A stretch of 64,000 nt of DNA, from positions 23,992-87,991 of the forward strand of contig CACZIT010000020.1 of NCBI GenBank assembly GCA_902781315.1, given 5' to 3'. The notes below the pieces were generated by a model that was not told the DNA's origin, did not search any database, and saw only the letters and a list, made by a program, of their open reading frames with translations. This DNA is from an uncultured Prevotellaceae bacterium. Its GTDB lineage: Bacteria > Bacteroidota > Bacteroidia > Bacteroidales > Bacteroidaceae. Every line of letters starts with the position of its first letter. Position 1 is the first letter of the stretch. Made by a program: the position numbers and the translations under genes. Shown here one piece after another: positions 1 to 8,032 of this stretch.

Positions 1-570
1 CAATTAGAAGCGTTTGTTTTATCTATGAAACAAATGCCTTGCTCTTTCATTTACTATGACGAGAAAGGCAATGGGCAACGTCAGAATTGGAAATTGTTCA
101 TTAGCAGTTTGAATAGCAATGACACGGCTGTTCTGGTTTCGTTTGATAATGCTTTCTGCAATTTCAACGAAATGATGTTCTTCCTGAAGCTGTGCGCCAG
201 TAAGAATATCAGAATAATATCCCTGAAAGATTCATTAGACACCTCTGATGTATTTTTTCCGAAAGTGAGTACCCAGAACACGCTTAATGTCATTGCGAGC
301 ATGACAGTTACAAAAGGGCAGGCTGCTTTTGATGATTTCCAGGCCGAACTGTTGTCTGATAAGTTCCATGAGAAGAAACTGAAAAAGTACAGGATGGTCA
401 TCAATATGTATAATGCCGGTTATAGTATAAAGGAAATCATGTCTCGCACGGGGTATCATGGGAAAAGTAATATCTACAGGATTCTTCACATGTTCAACGT
501 GGAGCTAGAGTACCCAACGATGGTACGTTCTAAGCAGCCAGGCGTAGGTGTTATTATGCGAAATCTTTAA
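1..570 (+). CDS. Resolvase-like protein with C-terminal HTH, 5' end outside window
   Basis: The frame is open to base 1, so the ATG at 25 is probably internal and the gene is cut by the window edge. The visible part has the pattern of the second half of a serine-resolvase catalytic domain: a helix, then a strand like IRIISLKDSLDTS (compare the ISLKEPIDT type strand of resolvases). A basic C-terminal helix-turn-helix follows (residues about 125-160, NAGYSIKEIMSRTGYHGKSN). The catalytic serine region would lie upstream and cannot be seen. It may act in DNA recombination within the ICE or be a degenerate relative used only for binding. Twelve bases separate it from the next gene. Family assignment is moderate. 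Confidence 0.5.
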   Translation, partial: QLEAFVLSMKQMPCSFIYYDEKGNGQRQNWKLFISSLNSNDTAVLVSFDNAFCNFNEMMFFLKLCASKNIRIISLKDSLDTSDVFFPKVSTQNTLNVIASMTVTKGQAAFDDFQAELLSDKFHEKKLKKYRMVINMYNAGYSIKEIMSRTGYHGKSNIYRILHMFNVELEYPTMVRSKQPGVGVIMRNL

Positions 571-581
571 TCGTTTATTAT

Positions 582-830
582 ATGACAAAGTTGCGTCTCA
601 GTAAGAAGGGTTTTTATCTCTTCAACATTTCACTCTTGATAGTAGGGTTAATCATTACAGGAGTTGGGGCTGCCAATCTCCTGTCAGGGCAAGTGCTTTC
701 ACCACATGCCATGTTCAAGCTATGGGTGGTCATAATCACTTTTTTCTTTGTAGCCATCCTTGCTTTAATCTGGCTGCTACTTGATATGATTTCATTTATT
801 GTCAATCACTATAAAAGCAAGAAGTCATGA
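582..830 (+). CDS. Small two-helix membrane protein of the ICE
   Basis: An 82-residue protein with two hydrophobic segments (about residues 12-35 and 45-70) and a lysine-rich C-terminus, predicted to sit in the inner membrane. It overlaps the start of topB by four bases (ATGA), so the two are probably translated together. I do not recognise a family. Proteins of this size between the resolvase-like gene and topB are likely accessory factors of the element. Confidence 0.55.
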   Translation: MTKLRLSKKGFYLFNISLLIVGLIITGVGAANLLSGQVLSPHAMFKLWVVIITFFFVAILALIWLLLDMISFIVNHYKSKKS

Positions 831-2821
831 TTGTTTATATAGCAGAAAAGCCAGACATTGCCACGGCGATGGCCGCTTATTTATGGAGTGATTACAGCTC
901 GTACAAGCATAAGCACTGTTACCAGAAGGGGGATGTTATTGTGACGTGGGCCTACGGGCATATCATGATGACAGCCATGCCTGAAGCATATGGTAAGGAA
1001 TATGCTGATTTTAGTACATATCCCGTCATCCCATCTACATGGAAGAAACGTCCTTCACCATCTACCAAAGAGCAGTTTGAATATATTCGCAGTGTTTTAG
1101 GTAAAGCGGATGTTGTGGTCAATGGCGGTGACCCGGACAGGGAAGGCCAGCTTCTTATTGACGAGATTTTGGAGTATGTCGGATATAAGGGAGAGGTGCG
1201 TCGTATTCTTATCAATGCAAAGGACACCGACAGCTTGAAGCGGGCATTCGACCATATAGAACCTAATGAGAAATACAGGCCGCTCTATCATGCAGGACTG
1301 GCAAGGGAACGTGCCGACTGGCTGGTTGGTATCAACTTGTCGAGGGCTTATACCGTAAGTGCCAGGAAACATGGAGCTGCAGGAGTGTGGCGAGTAGGCA
1401 GGGTCAAGATACCGACACTTGCCCTTGTTGTCGAAAGAGAAAAGGAAATTCAAAATTTCCATTCTGTGGAGTACTATGAACTGACGGGAAAGTATTCAAA
1501 GAACGGCATCCCATTCTCGGCAATCTTGAAACCTTCGGATGAAGCACCTCTCGATAGCGAGGGGCGCATTATCCAACGTAACTATGTAGAGAAGATTCAG
1601 AATGAAGTCAAGAACCAACCGGCTCGTGTCACTTCCAGTGAACGGAAGAGCCAGACAGAGAGCGCTCCATTGCCTTATTCGCTTGACACGCTTCAGGTGG
1701 AAGCCAATAAACGCTATGGCATGTCGCCATCGGATGTGCTTGCCAAGGTGCAGTCTTTGTATGAGAAGAAATTCGTGAGCTATCCTCGTTCCGACTGCAA
1801 CTATATCCCTACCAGTCAGCATGGCGACGCTGGGCGCATACTGAAAGCCCTTGCTGAATATGGTCTTGAAGATGCATCAAATGCAGACGCAAGTATTCAG
1901 AGCCGCTGTTTTAATGATGGTAAGGTGAGCGCACACCATGCCATCATTCCGACAGGCGTTATCCCGAAGGGGCTTGATGAACGAGAGCGAAAAGTCTATG
2001 ACATGATAGCCGTGAGATACTTGATTCAGTTCTATCCACCATGCAGGTATGACGTAGTGAAATATGAACTGACAGCCAAAGGATATGTCTTTGCCGGCAG
2101 CGGAAAGACGATTGTTTCTCCAGGATGGAGAGGCATATCCATGTCAGATGACAAAGACGATGAGGTAAAGGAAGTGCCAACGTTGGCTACAGGTGATATA
2201 ATCCCTATACCTATATATATTATAGACACAAAGAAGACAACCCCGCCAAAGCGTTTCACGGAAGGGTCGTTGCTGGCAGCCATGACCAACATCTGGCGTT
2301 TCGTCAGTCCAGATAATCCAAACAAGGAGAAACTGAAGGAATGTAAGGGTATTGGTACCCCTGCCACTCGCGACAGTATCATTGCAGATTTGCTCGCCAC
2401 AAAGTCTGGTAAGTCTGATATTCTTCCCTGTATTCAGAAAAAGGGTAAGGAACTTGTTCCAACTGCGTTTGGCACAGCCATGATAGATGGCATTCATGAG
2501 TCGTTGACCAAGCCCGACTTGACTGCTGTTATGGAATATAATCTATCTGCTATTGCGGAGGGAAAGATGGGGTTGGGCGTTTTTCTTGAAGAAACCCAGA
2601 AGATGGTTCTGGAGAATATCGCCTTTGCTGAAGGCTCGTCTCATTATGTGGCTTCAGCAGCCGTTGTTGGTAAGGATGATCAGGAAGTTCCTCATGAGGA
2701 ATGTCCTGTTTGCCGTCGTAAGACGTTGGCACGGAAGTATTCTCCCAAGACTAAGAAGCATTTCTGGGTCTGTGAGAAAGCTTTGTCCTCAATGTGGTGT
2801 GCCATTGTGCCAGGTCTATAG
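827..2821 (+). CDS. topB: DNA topoisomerase III (type IA), C-terminus frameshifted
   Basis: Type IA topoisomerase that relaxes or decatenates DNA by single-strand passage. The TOPRIM domain shows E7 (AEKP) and the DPDRE motif (D102, D104, E106). The active-site tyrosine is Y319 in KFVSYPRSDCNYIP. The body continues to about residue 610 and then enters a zinc-ribbon tail (CPVC, then WVC). The tail is broken: after TGT GAG at 2771-2776 the frame must move +1 to continue into LCPQCG and end at 2885. As written the protein ends with a short unrelated tail. Homologous topoisomerases in Bacteroides ICEs such as CTnDOT (Exc) lie next to excision genes, which matches the HTH gene and integrase here. 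Confidence 0.9.
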   Translation: MIVYIAEKPDIATAMAAYLWSDYSSYKHKHCYQKGDVIVTWAYGHIMMTAMPEAYGKEYADFSTYPVIPSTWKKRPSPSTKEQFEYIRSVLGKADVVVNGGDPDREGQLLIDEILEYVGYKGEVRRILINAKDTDSLKRAFDHIEPNEKYRPLYHAGLARERADWLVGINLSRAYTVSARKHGAAGVWRVGRVKIPTLALVVEREKEIQNFHSVEYYELTGKYSKNGIPFSAILKPSDEAPLDSEGRIIQRNYVEKIQNEVKNQPARVTSSERKSQTESAPLPYSLDTLQVEANKRYGMSPSDVLAKVQSLYEKKFVSYPRSDCNYIPTSQHGDAGRILKALAEYGLEDASNADASIQSRCFNDGKVSAHHAIIPTGVIPKGLDERERKVYDMIAVRYLIQFYPPCRYDVVKYELTAKGYVFAGSGKTIVSPGWRGISMSDDKDDEVKEVPTLATGDIIPIPIYIIDTKKTTPPKRFTEGSLLAAMTNIWRFVSPDNPNKEKLKECKGIGTPATRDSIIADLLATKSGKSDILPCIQKKGKELVPTAFGTAMIDGIHESLTKPDLTAVMEYNLSAIAEGKMGLGVFLEETQKMVLENIAFAEGSSHYVASAAVVGKDDQEVPHEECPVCRRKTLARKYSPKTKKHFWVCEKALSSMWCAIVPGL

Positions 2822-2885
2822 CAAGAAGACGAAGCAGCAGTATTGGGTGTGTCCAAAGTGCAACGAATTCAAGAAGATGCTATGA
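2778..2885 (+). pseudogene. Displaced C-terminal zinc-ribbon end of topB
   Basis: Read in the +1 frame from 2778, the DNA encodes KLCPQCG, then CQVYSKKTK, WVCPKC and a short basic end, stopping at 2883-2885. It holds the matching second half of the zinc ribbon begun in topB (two CxxC pairs). The join point lies in GAGAAAGC, a short A run, so either a real indel or a sequencing/assembly slip could have caused it. It is not an independent gene. Confidence 0.7.
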
Positions 2886-2982
2886 ATGGAGCAATATCAG
2901 TAATGCCAGTAACATGAGTAATACAAGGAATACAAACTGATTTTTTCATTTTTCATACGACTACAATTTAAGTTAAACAGGA

Positions 2983-3015
2983 GCAGGGGTCGCTTGGTAG
3001 CGATTCCTGTTTTTA
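2983..3015 (+). terminator. Rho-independent terminator after topB
   Basis: An 11-bp stem (GCAGGGGTCGC paired with GCGATTCCTGT, including G-U pairs), a six-base loop TTGGTA, then TTTTT. It lies about 100 bases after the restored topB stop. Confidence 0.75.
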
Positions 3016-3026
3016 GTTGTCAACCT

Positions 3027-3126
3027 TGTAGCGAAAAATAGCGAGATACACGAGCTGTAGCGAAATATAAAGTATTGATGCTCAATATAAATTTGCTGTT
3101 TTCAACTGCTTCGCTACATCGCTACA
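3027..3126. repeat. Cluster of TGTAGCGA sites in direct and inverted copies
   Basis: TGTAGCGA occurs at 3027-3034 and 3056-3063, with a partial TAGCGA at 3039-3044. Its reverse complement TCGCTACA occurs twice back to back at 3111-3118 and 3119-3126. The symmetric layout could fold as a large hairpin or serve as a set of protein binding sites in the ICE. This belongs to the gene-free stretch 2886-3415, which also holds the topB terminator and a long imperfect hairpin. Confidence 0.6.
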
Positions 3127-3255
3127 AGAAAAAATGGCATTCTTATACTAAAGATTATTTTTGTTTTATGATTGGGTAGGAAATGATGTTGTCATTGGTA
3201 CTGCCGTGACGCATCCTGACTGACAAAGCAACATTTGTTGTGTTGACATTTGAAT

Positions 3256-3358
3256 GTCATTGGATTAGAGGCTCCGTGGTATATGTACGGAAAAGGAGAA
3301 GGTGTGTCTGAATAGACTTGCCTTCTCCCGTACATACATCACAGAGCCTCCCGATGAC
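3256..3358. repeat. Long imperfect inverted repeat (about 103 bp) in the ICE
   Basis: The left arm GAGGCTCCGTGGTATATGTA (from 3268) pairs with the right arm ending at 3350 (GAGGCTC TGTGATGTATGTA on the other strand). Pairing continues inward through GAGAAGG/CCTTCTC (3296-3302 with 3321-3327) and outward through GTCATTGG/CCGATGAC (3256-3263 with 3351-3358). The central loop is about 18 bases. There is no T-run at the end, so it does not look like a terminator. It could be a structured RNA, a recombination or transfer site, or a small non-autonomous element. Confidence 0.65.
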
Positions 3359-3415
3359 TGTCACATGGCATTGGTCAGTCATGAGAATGAGGAACGTGCT
3401 AATACCATTGGTTCA

Positions 3416-3793
3416 TCAATTTCCGAACCTACGCGGTTTGCGTTTGATGGATGACAGCTTTTGAGCGTTCATTTCTTCCGGCGATAATGCGACGGGAGAT
3501 TTACGACCAGACTCCAGCCAGCCAACAAGCTCGTCTTTGAAAAGAATGTAGTTCTTTCCTCGTTTGGTGGCAGGAATGTTGTCGCGCTCAATATGGTAAT
3601 ACATCGTGGATTTCTTCATCTTCAGGAAGTCACATGCCTCGTCAATGGTCATGGGCGTGTGTTCTGCTGATGGTGAAGACTTCTTGCACACTTCATCTTT
3701 GATGATTTCAAGTACTCTTTCCAGTCTCTCCACTTTGGAAAGAACCTGGGAAACGACCTTTGGGAGGTCATTGAATGTCAATGTTTCTTGCAT
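3416..3793 (-). CDS. Excisionase-like helix-turn-helix protein
   Basis: A 125-residue protein with a short coiled N-terminus and a MerR/excisionase-type HTH domain (TIDEACDFLKMKKSTMYYHI, then KRGKNYILFKDEL as the wing). Such proteins bind near the ends of Bacteroidales ICEs and act as directionality factors or regulators of excision. I chose the ATG at 3793 because MQETLTFNDLPKVVSQV resembles the usual start of this family. A TTG at 3841 would add 16 residues with no domain. Located between topB and the integrase, as expected for an excision gene. Confidence 0.75.
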   Translation of the reverse strand: MQETLTFNDLPKVVSQVLSKVERLERVLEIIKDEVCKKSSPSAEHTPMTIDEACDFLKMKKSTMYYHIERDNIPATKRGKNYILFKDELVGWLESGRKSPVALSPEEMNAQKLSSIKRKPRRFGN

Positions 3794-3894
3794 GATCTCA
3801 AACAATTTGTAATTTGAGTGCAAAGGAACAGACTGATTCAACGCTGTATTTCGTCATTCCGAGTTAAGTTTGGAATAAGTCATAATAAGCGAGA

Positions 3895-4683
3895 TTATAC
3901 CTCAAATTGGTGGAACTCATAATCGTGTTTATCTGGAACATCAATCTTAATGATACAATCTCCTTGCTGTCGGAGGTTTCTGCGAATGGAAGAGATGTCA
4001 GAGTCTCTAAACTCGTTTGGGAAAGACTGCTTGATGAAAAGTGCTCGTTTTTCACCAGCCCATTTCAGACGCTCTCCGACATTCCAGGCAAGATGCCGCA
4101 GGTCCAACGTAGAAAGTTTTCCGTTCGTCATGGTTGGTGATAGGGGAGTCTCTTGGGAATACTGCCATAGATTTACGTTTTGGAAAAGGGATTCAATATC
4201 CTCGTCCTTCATATAGGGTGGTAGAATATGGAAAAGATAATCGTGAATGCTATTCAAGATTTGTTGACGTAAGGCTATCTGCTCTTGCAGATGTCTGTCG
4301 CGTATGTGCTGCATCCTTTCATTGGTCGATGGTATTCTTATAGAGGTAAAGTTATCTTTGTGTGGCTCTGAGCAAGGCTGCTCATCAAGGGGTAACGACG
4401 GAAGGAGTTTTACCTCCTGCCTTCCGCTACATCGAGCTGATGGTATGGATAGTTGTCCCAACTGAAAGCTAACGATGATGATTTTAGCGATTCCAATCAG
4501 GACTAAAATTGTTAATAATATAGGAATGAACTTTCTTGTGACCTCTTCAAAGGTGCATTTATAATTTATGGTTTGTTGGAGCCACTGGTTTATATCAATC
4601 CATTCAAAGGAGTTCGCAATATATAGACAGATTGCCAATCCTCCCCAAAATATTATAATATTCTCCTTAATTTTGTTAGTCAT
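3895..4683 (-). CDS. Membrane protein of unknown function, ICE accessory gene
   Basis: 262 residues. Two hydrophobic helices near the N-terminus (about residues 8-25 and 50-73) anchor a long soluble part. The middle (about 80-125) is low in structure. The C-terminal 70 residues form a compact charged domain containing LDLRHLAWNVGERLKWAG. I do not recognise a family with confidence. Its place between the HTH gene and the integrase suggests a role in the element itself rather than cargo. A TAACTTTG -7 box lies just upstream. Confidence 0.6.
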   Translation of the reverse strand: MTNKIKENIIIFWGGLAICLYIANSFEWIDINQWLQQTINYKCTFEEVTRKFIPILLTILVLIGIAKIIIVSFQLGQLSIPSARCSGRQEVKLLPSLPLDEQPCSEPHKDNFTSIRIPSTNERMQHIRDRHLQEQIALRQQILNSIHDYLFHILPPYMKDEDIESLFQNVNLWQYSQETPLSPTMTNGKLSTLDLRHLAWNVGERLKWAGEKRALFIKQSFPNEFRDSDISSIRRNLRQQGDCIIKIDVPDKHDYEFHQFEV

Positions 4684-4715
4684 ACTTACTCTGATTTAAT
4701 TGAGTTTTCGGACTG

Positions 4716-4723
4716 CAAAGTTA
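4716..4723 (-). promoter_or_regulatory. -7 box of the ICE membrane-protein gene
   Basis: On the minus strand the sequence reads TAACTTTG, an exact match to the Bacteroidales -7 element TAnnTTTG, 33 bases before the start at 4683. No clear TTTG was seen at the -33 position. Confidence 0.5.
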
Positions 4724-4862
4724 AGGAGAATTTTTGAATTACTGAAAGATAATCTCTTTATACTACGATATTTTGGGCATTTTTAATATATTTCTTGTCT
4801 TAGCTCATTCATGCTGGCAGGATTTGTTGCAATAATTGTTTGTTTGCTCAATATATAGAGCA

Positions 4863-5999
4863 TTATTTGGCTTTCTTCTCTTTGCCAAGTACCTTAGATG
4901 AGATTCTTGTTGCCGTTTCTCTCCTTTTCGGGTCGGCATGACAAGCATATATTTGTGTCGTTGTCACACTTTTATGAGCCAACAGCTGCATGACAGTATA
5001 GAGATCTGTTCCAAGTTCAACTTGCAATGAGGCGAATGTGTGCCGGAAAGAGTGGAATGTGATGCGTTTCTTGATACCCGCTTTTCTTAGCCAGGCTTTT
5101 AAGGGCTTTTGTGCCATGATAATCTCGAACCCCTCAAATACCTTGCCGTTGATACTTTTTCTGTTCTGAGAAATCAGTTTGTATGCTTCCTCGCTGATAG
5201 GGATGATATTTCGCGCCTTTGTCTTTTGAGCGTAAAATTCCACATATTTACCACCATCTGAATAAGATTTGATATTCCCCCAGGTTAGGTTTATAATATC
5301 ACTTCGACGCATTCCTGTTAGACAAGCAAAAATAGAGGCTCTTTTAAGGACATCTATTTCGCATGGAGTTTTGTAGAGCTTTTGAAGCTCGGCCAATGTC
5401 AGACTTTCCTTATTAACAGGGACTGTTGGAATTTTTTCGAGGAAGTCGTTCGGATTGGTACGAATCATTTTGTCCCTGTATGCAATATTGATAAATCCTC
5501 TGAAGGTTGACCAATATCCAGCAACAGAGTTAATGAACATAGGTTTTCCGTTTCTTAGATTCTTGGCGGTTAGAAGGTATTTACGGAAGTTGTTGCAAAG
5601 GTCGATGTCCACCTCTTCGCATCGACATTTGCCACCGACAAAATACTTGAAGTGTTCATAAACAAACTTCCATTTGGGATCTTTCCCCTGAAGTACTCTG
5701 TTGAAATAATCAAGGAAATCACCATGCATCTTAGATTTGTCAAAGAAGTCGTACCTTTCGTTGACAACGCTCTCAAACCTACGGCATCGAATGGCTTCAG
5801 CCTTTTCAGTCATGATCTCGTTGAACTCCTTTTCTCGTTTGTTCTGAGGGTCTGCATAGATGTAGATTCCTAACGATTCGTGGCGAGTGGTTTTCATCGT
5901 AACGATGTCTCGATAGCCTGGATAGTAATCCAGATAGAATGACAGCATCCCATTTTTTATGGGGCGTGTCCTAAGTGTTACTGTCTTACAATACTGCAT
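4863..5999 (-). CDS. Tyrosine recombinase / integrase of the ICE
   Basis: 378-residue site-specific recombinase with the usual three parts: arm-binding N-terminus (1-90), SAM-like core-binding domain (about 95-190) and catalytic domain (about 200-370). The catalytic residues are all visible: R231 in TGMRRSD, the beta-hairpin lysine near K259/K261, H316-xx-R319 in HSFRH, H342 in LAHKS and Y351 in QIYA. It should integrate and excise the element at attachment sites. It reads away from mnmE with the multi-HTH gene between it and the chromosome. Length and layout match Bacteroidales ICE integrases. Confidence 0.93.
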   Translation of the reverse strand: MQYCKTVTLRTRPIKNGMLSFYLDYYPGYRDIVTMKTTRHESLGIYIYADPQNKREKEFNEIMTEKAEAIRCRRFESVVNERYDFFDKSKMHGDFLDYFNRVLQGKDPKWKFVYEHFKYFVGGKCRCEEVDIDLCNNFRKYLLTAKNLRNGKPMFINSVAGYWSTFRGFINIAYRDKMIRTNPNDFLEKIPTVPVNKESLTLAELQKLYKTPCEIDVLKRASIFACLTGMRRSDIINLTWGNIKSYSDGGKYVEFYAQKTKARNIIPISEEAYKLISQNRKSINGKVFEGFEIIMAQKPLKAWLRKAGIKKRITFHSFRHTFASLQVELGTDLYTVMQLLAHKSVTTTQIYACHADPKRRETATRISSKVLGKEKKAK

Positions 6000-6083
6000 A
6001 GTCTTTATAATTTAATTTGGTTGCAAATGTCTTTACTTATTTGATACTGATAGCTTTCATTCCTTTATAATTCATGATAAGGG

Positions 6084-6101
6084 CTGAATAAGTCTGAATA
6101 A
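6084..6101. repeat. Twin CTGAATAA motif at 10-bp spacing
   Basis: CTGAATAA occurs at 6084 and again at 6094, exactly 10 bp apart, in the short gap between the integrase start and the end of the multi-HTH gene. The same 10-bp spacing is seen in the TGAGAC ladder at 7798. A regulatory or recombination role is inference only. Confidence 0.35.
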
Positions 6102-6111
6102 TTGGAAATCC

Positions 6112-7758
6112 TTATGTGAATTGTCGCTCGTGGATCATTTTTATGATATCCTCTTTGAGGAACAAGGCGAACCTTCCTTCATGGACTTTTCTTACATTGC
6201 TGTATCTTAGCATCCCGTAAACTTTGTCCCTGTCCATGTTGAACTTCTCACATATCTGTTCTACAGTATAGTATTGGTCGCTGTATTTAGCCAAGGTATT
6301 GTTTACGTCTTCAATGGCAGACCTGAGATAATAGGCTATACCATGTTCTTTCTTGGATGGAATCTTATGCCTTGATACGAAAGACCTTCTTGCACAAGTT
6401 GTAATACCAAGCATTTCTTCTACATCTGTTCCGGATAGCCATTCTGCATTTTCGTTCTTTTGCAGTTCTTCGCTTGCCTCATTTTTGGCAAACAGAACTT
6501 CAACGGCTTTCAGCTCATAGAAGTTGACATGCTTCACCGTTATCTTAGGAATGTTGGCCTCTCTTGTTCGCCCATGAACGTGATGAACCGTGACCTTGAA
6601 GCGTTTGGCAATCTCCTGTGCCGTGATATAGTCCTTAGGAACTTCAAACTTCTCCGGGTCTCTGTTGAATAGCTGCTCAATAGCAGCCTCGTTATAGTAG
6701 TTCAAATGCTTTATAACAAGCTTTGGCGTTTTTGCTTCACGAGTCTTAGCCTGGACGTGTTTGGGCGTGACTCCATATTTTTCTGCTATTTGAGCAACAG
6801 AAATATAACCTTCTGGAATAGCATTGAGTTTCGGCAGTTTTGCTCTCCGCTCTTTTTCTTTCTCCAGAGAATTTGTTTCCATGCGCTCTTTGATAATGCG
6901 GTCAAACTCCTTTCTGTTGATGACAGTAAAACGTCCCTGTTTATGATTGTCTATTTCATAGTTATGGACGTAGTAAGAGATCTGGTCTTTTGAGAAATGG
7001 TACTTCTCCATGACTTCTGCGTATGTGTAATAGTTCGGATCGATGGATTCACGCTCACCTTTCAGCGTATCAATATGTGCCCTGGAGTAATAGACAGTTC
7101 TTCCTTGTGTAATACGTGGTATCTTGTTTCTGGTCACAAATGATAATACAGCTGCATGGCTCATCTTGTATCTCTCCTCCAGTTGCGGAATAGTATAATA
7201 GTCACGTAAGTCAATATCCGCAATAAGTTGAGCAAAATGGACATCAACCAGAGCACGGTCAAAGAAACAGTTGCGACCTTGGTAAACTTTGGGGATGTTG
7301 TATTTCTCAACTCTGGTCATAATAGCCTTCTTTGAGCATTTGAACTTCTCCATGATTTGCCTGAAAGTGTAGTATTCGCGCTTCTCTTGCTTCTTCTCCG
7401 AATGGGACTGATAAGTTGGAGGATTGTCAAACAATCTCTCGATGTCCTTCCTGCGAACAATAGTCTTTCCTCGCAATTGTACTGCTTTTATGGTGCCATT
7501 AAGCATATAGCGATAGAATGTAGCGCGGCTTAGACCAAGAAGTAATGCACCTTCGGTTGGGGTGAGGAATTCCTTGCCCCCAAGAATATCTACCTTGGGA
7601 GTCTTCTGTTTTTCTTCCTCCATGTACTCGGCAATCTGCTTTTGCCGGATTGCTCTTTTGTAGTCCTTATTATTGCACGAAGGTGAGCAATAGATGGTGG
7701 TCATCTTATGCGCAATAAAGGATCTTCCACAGTACTTACAGCGTTTCTGAATCTCCAT
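6112..7758 (-). CDS. Zinc finger plus eight tandem helix-turn-helix domains
   Basis: A 548-residue DNA-binding protein. The N-terminus has a zinc finger (C7, C10, C24, C28). Eight MerR/excisionase-like HTH domains follow, at about residues 64-111, 129-176, 187-234, 243-291, 318-365, 377-424, 440-488 and 497-543. Each opens with a YYT/YIS type strand, a recognition helix and a wing such as QGRTVYY or KHVNFYE. The C-terminal two thirds of the repeats share a similar spacing of 56-75 residues. It is the gene nearest the chromosome junction, and its upstream region carries TGAGAC sites every 10 bp. A role as a multi-site directionality factor or element repressor is inferred. Related proteins beside ICE integrases are usually called hypothetical HTH proteins. 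Confidence 0.8.
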   Translation of the reverse strand: MEIQKRCKYCGRSFIAHKMTTIYCSPSCNNKDYKRAIRQKQIAEYMEEEKQKTPKVDILGGKEFLTPTEGALLLGLSRATFYRYMLNGTIKAVQLRGKTIVRRKDIERLFDNPPTYQSHSEKKQEKREYYTFRQIMEKFKCSKKAIMTRVEKYNIPKVYQGRNCFFDRALVDVHFAQLIADIDLRDYYTIPQLEERYKMSHAAVLSFVTRNKIPRITQGRTVYYSRAHIDTLKGERESIDPNYYTYAEVMEKYHFSKDQISYYVHNYEIDNHKQGRFTVINRKEFDRIIKERMETNSLEKEKERRAKLPKLNAIPEGYISVAQIAEKYGVTPKHVQAKTREAKTPKLVIKHLNYYNEAAIEQLFNRDPEKFEVPKDYITAQEIAKRFKVTVHHVHGRTREANIPKITVKHVNFYELKAVEVLFAKNEASEELQKNENAEWLSGTDVEEMLGITTCARRSFVSRHKIPSKKEHGIAYYLRSAIEDVNNTLAKYSDQYYTVEQICEKFNMDRDKVYGMLRYSNVRKVHEGRFALFLKEDIIKMIHERQFT

Positions 7759-7797
7759 AATTGTTGCACTCGTTTGTTAATTTTCGCCTGCTAAAGT

Positions 7798-7878
7798 GTC
7801 TCACATTGTCTCATCACGTCTCATGGTGTCTCACGTTGTACCCTCAATGTCATTTTTGCCTTTTCTCATAGCGTCTCA
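7798..7878 (-). repeat. TGAGAC ladder with 10-bp period upstream of the multi-HTH gene
   Basis: On the plus strand GTCTCA starts at 7798, 7808, 7818 and 7828, exactly one per 10 bp. One more copy is at 7873 with a TTCTCA 10 bp before it (7863). Copies 1 and 4 extend to GTGTCTCAC followed by A/G and TTGT. ATGTCATTT also occurs twice (7847 and 7893). The ladder lies between the multi-HTH gene start (7758) and the mnmE junction, so all sites would face one side of the helix. It is the main content of the gene-free stretch 7759-8030. Confidence 0.8.
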
Positions 7879-8009
7879 CGCTTGTTTCTACGATGTCATT
7901 TAGGTGTGAATCTGACTTTCTGTTTTACACTCGCGGTAGAAATACGGTGCAAAAATAACTGGAAAAACTGTAACTAACAAATATGCAACTTGAAGTGTTA
8001 AAATACAAA

Positions 8010-8032
8010 AAGTCCCTCATTTAGAGGGACTT
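8010..8032 (-). terminator. Rho-independent terminator at the mnmE stop
   Basis: A perfect 9-bp stem AAGTCCCTC/GAGGGACTT with loop ATTTA (plus strand), followed on the minus strand by TTTTTGTATTTT. The upstream arm overlaps the mnmE TAA stop, so the new stop and the terminator arrive together at the ICE junction. Confidence 0.85.
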
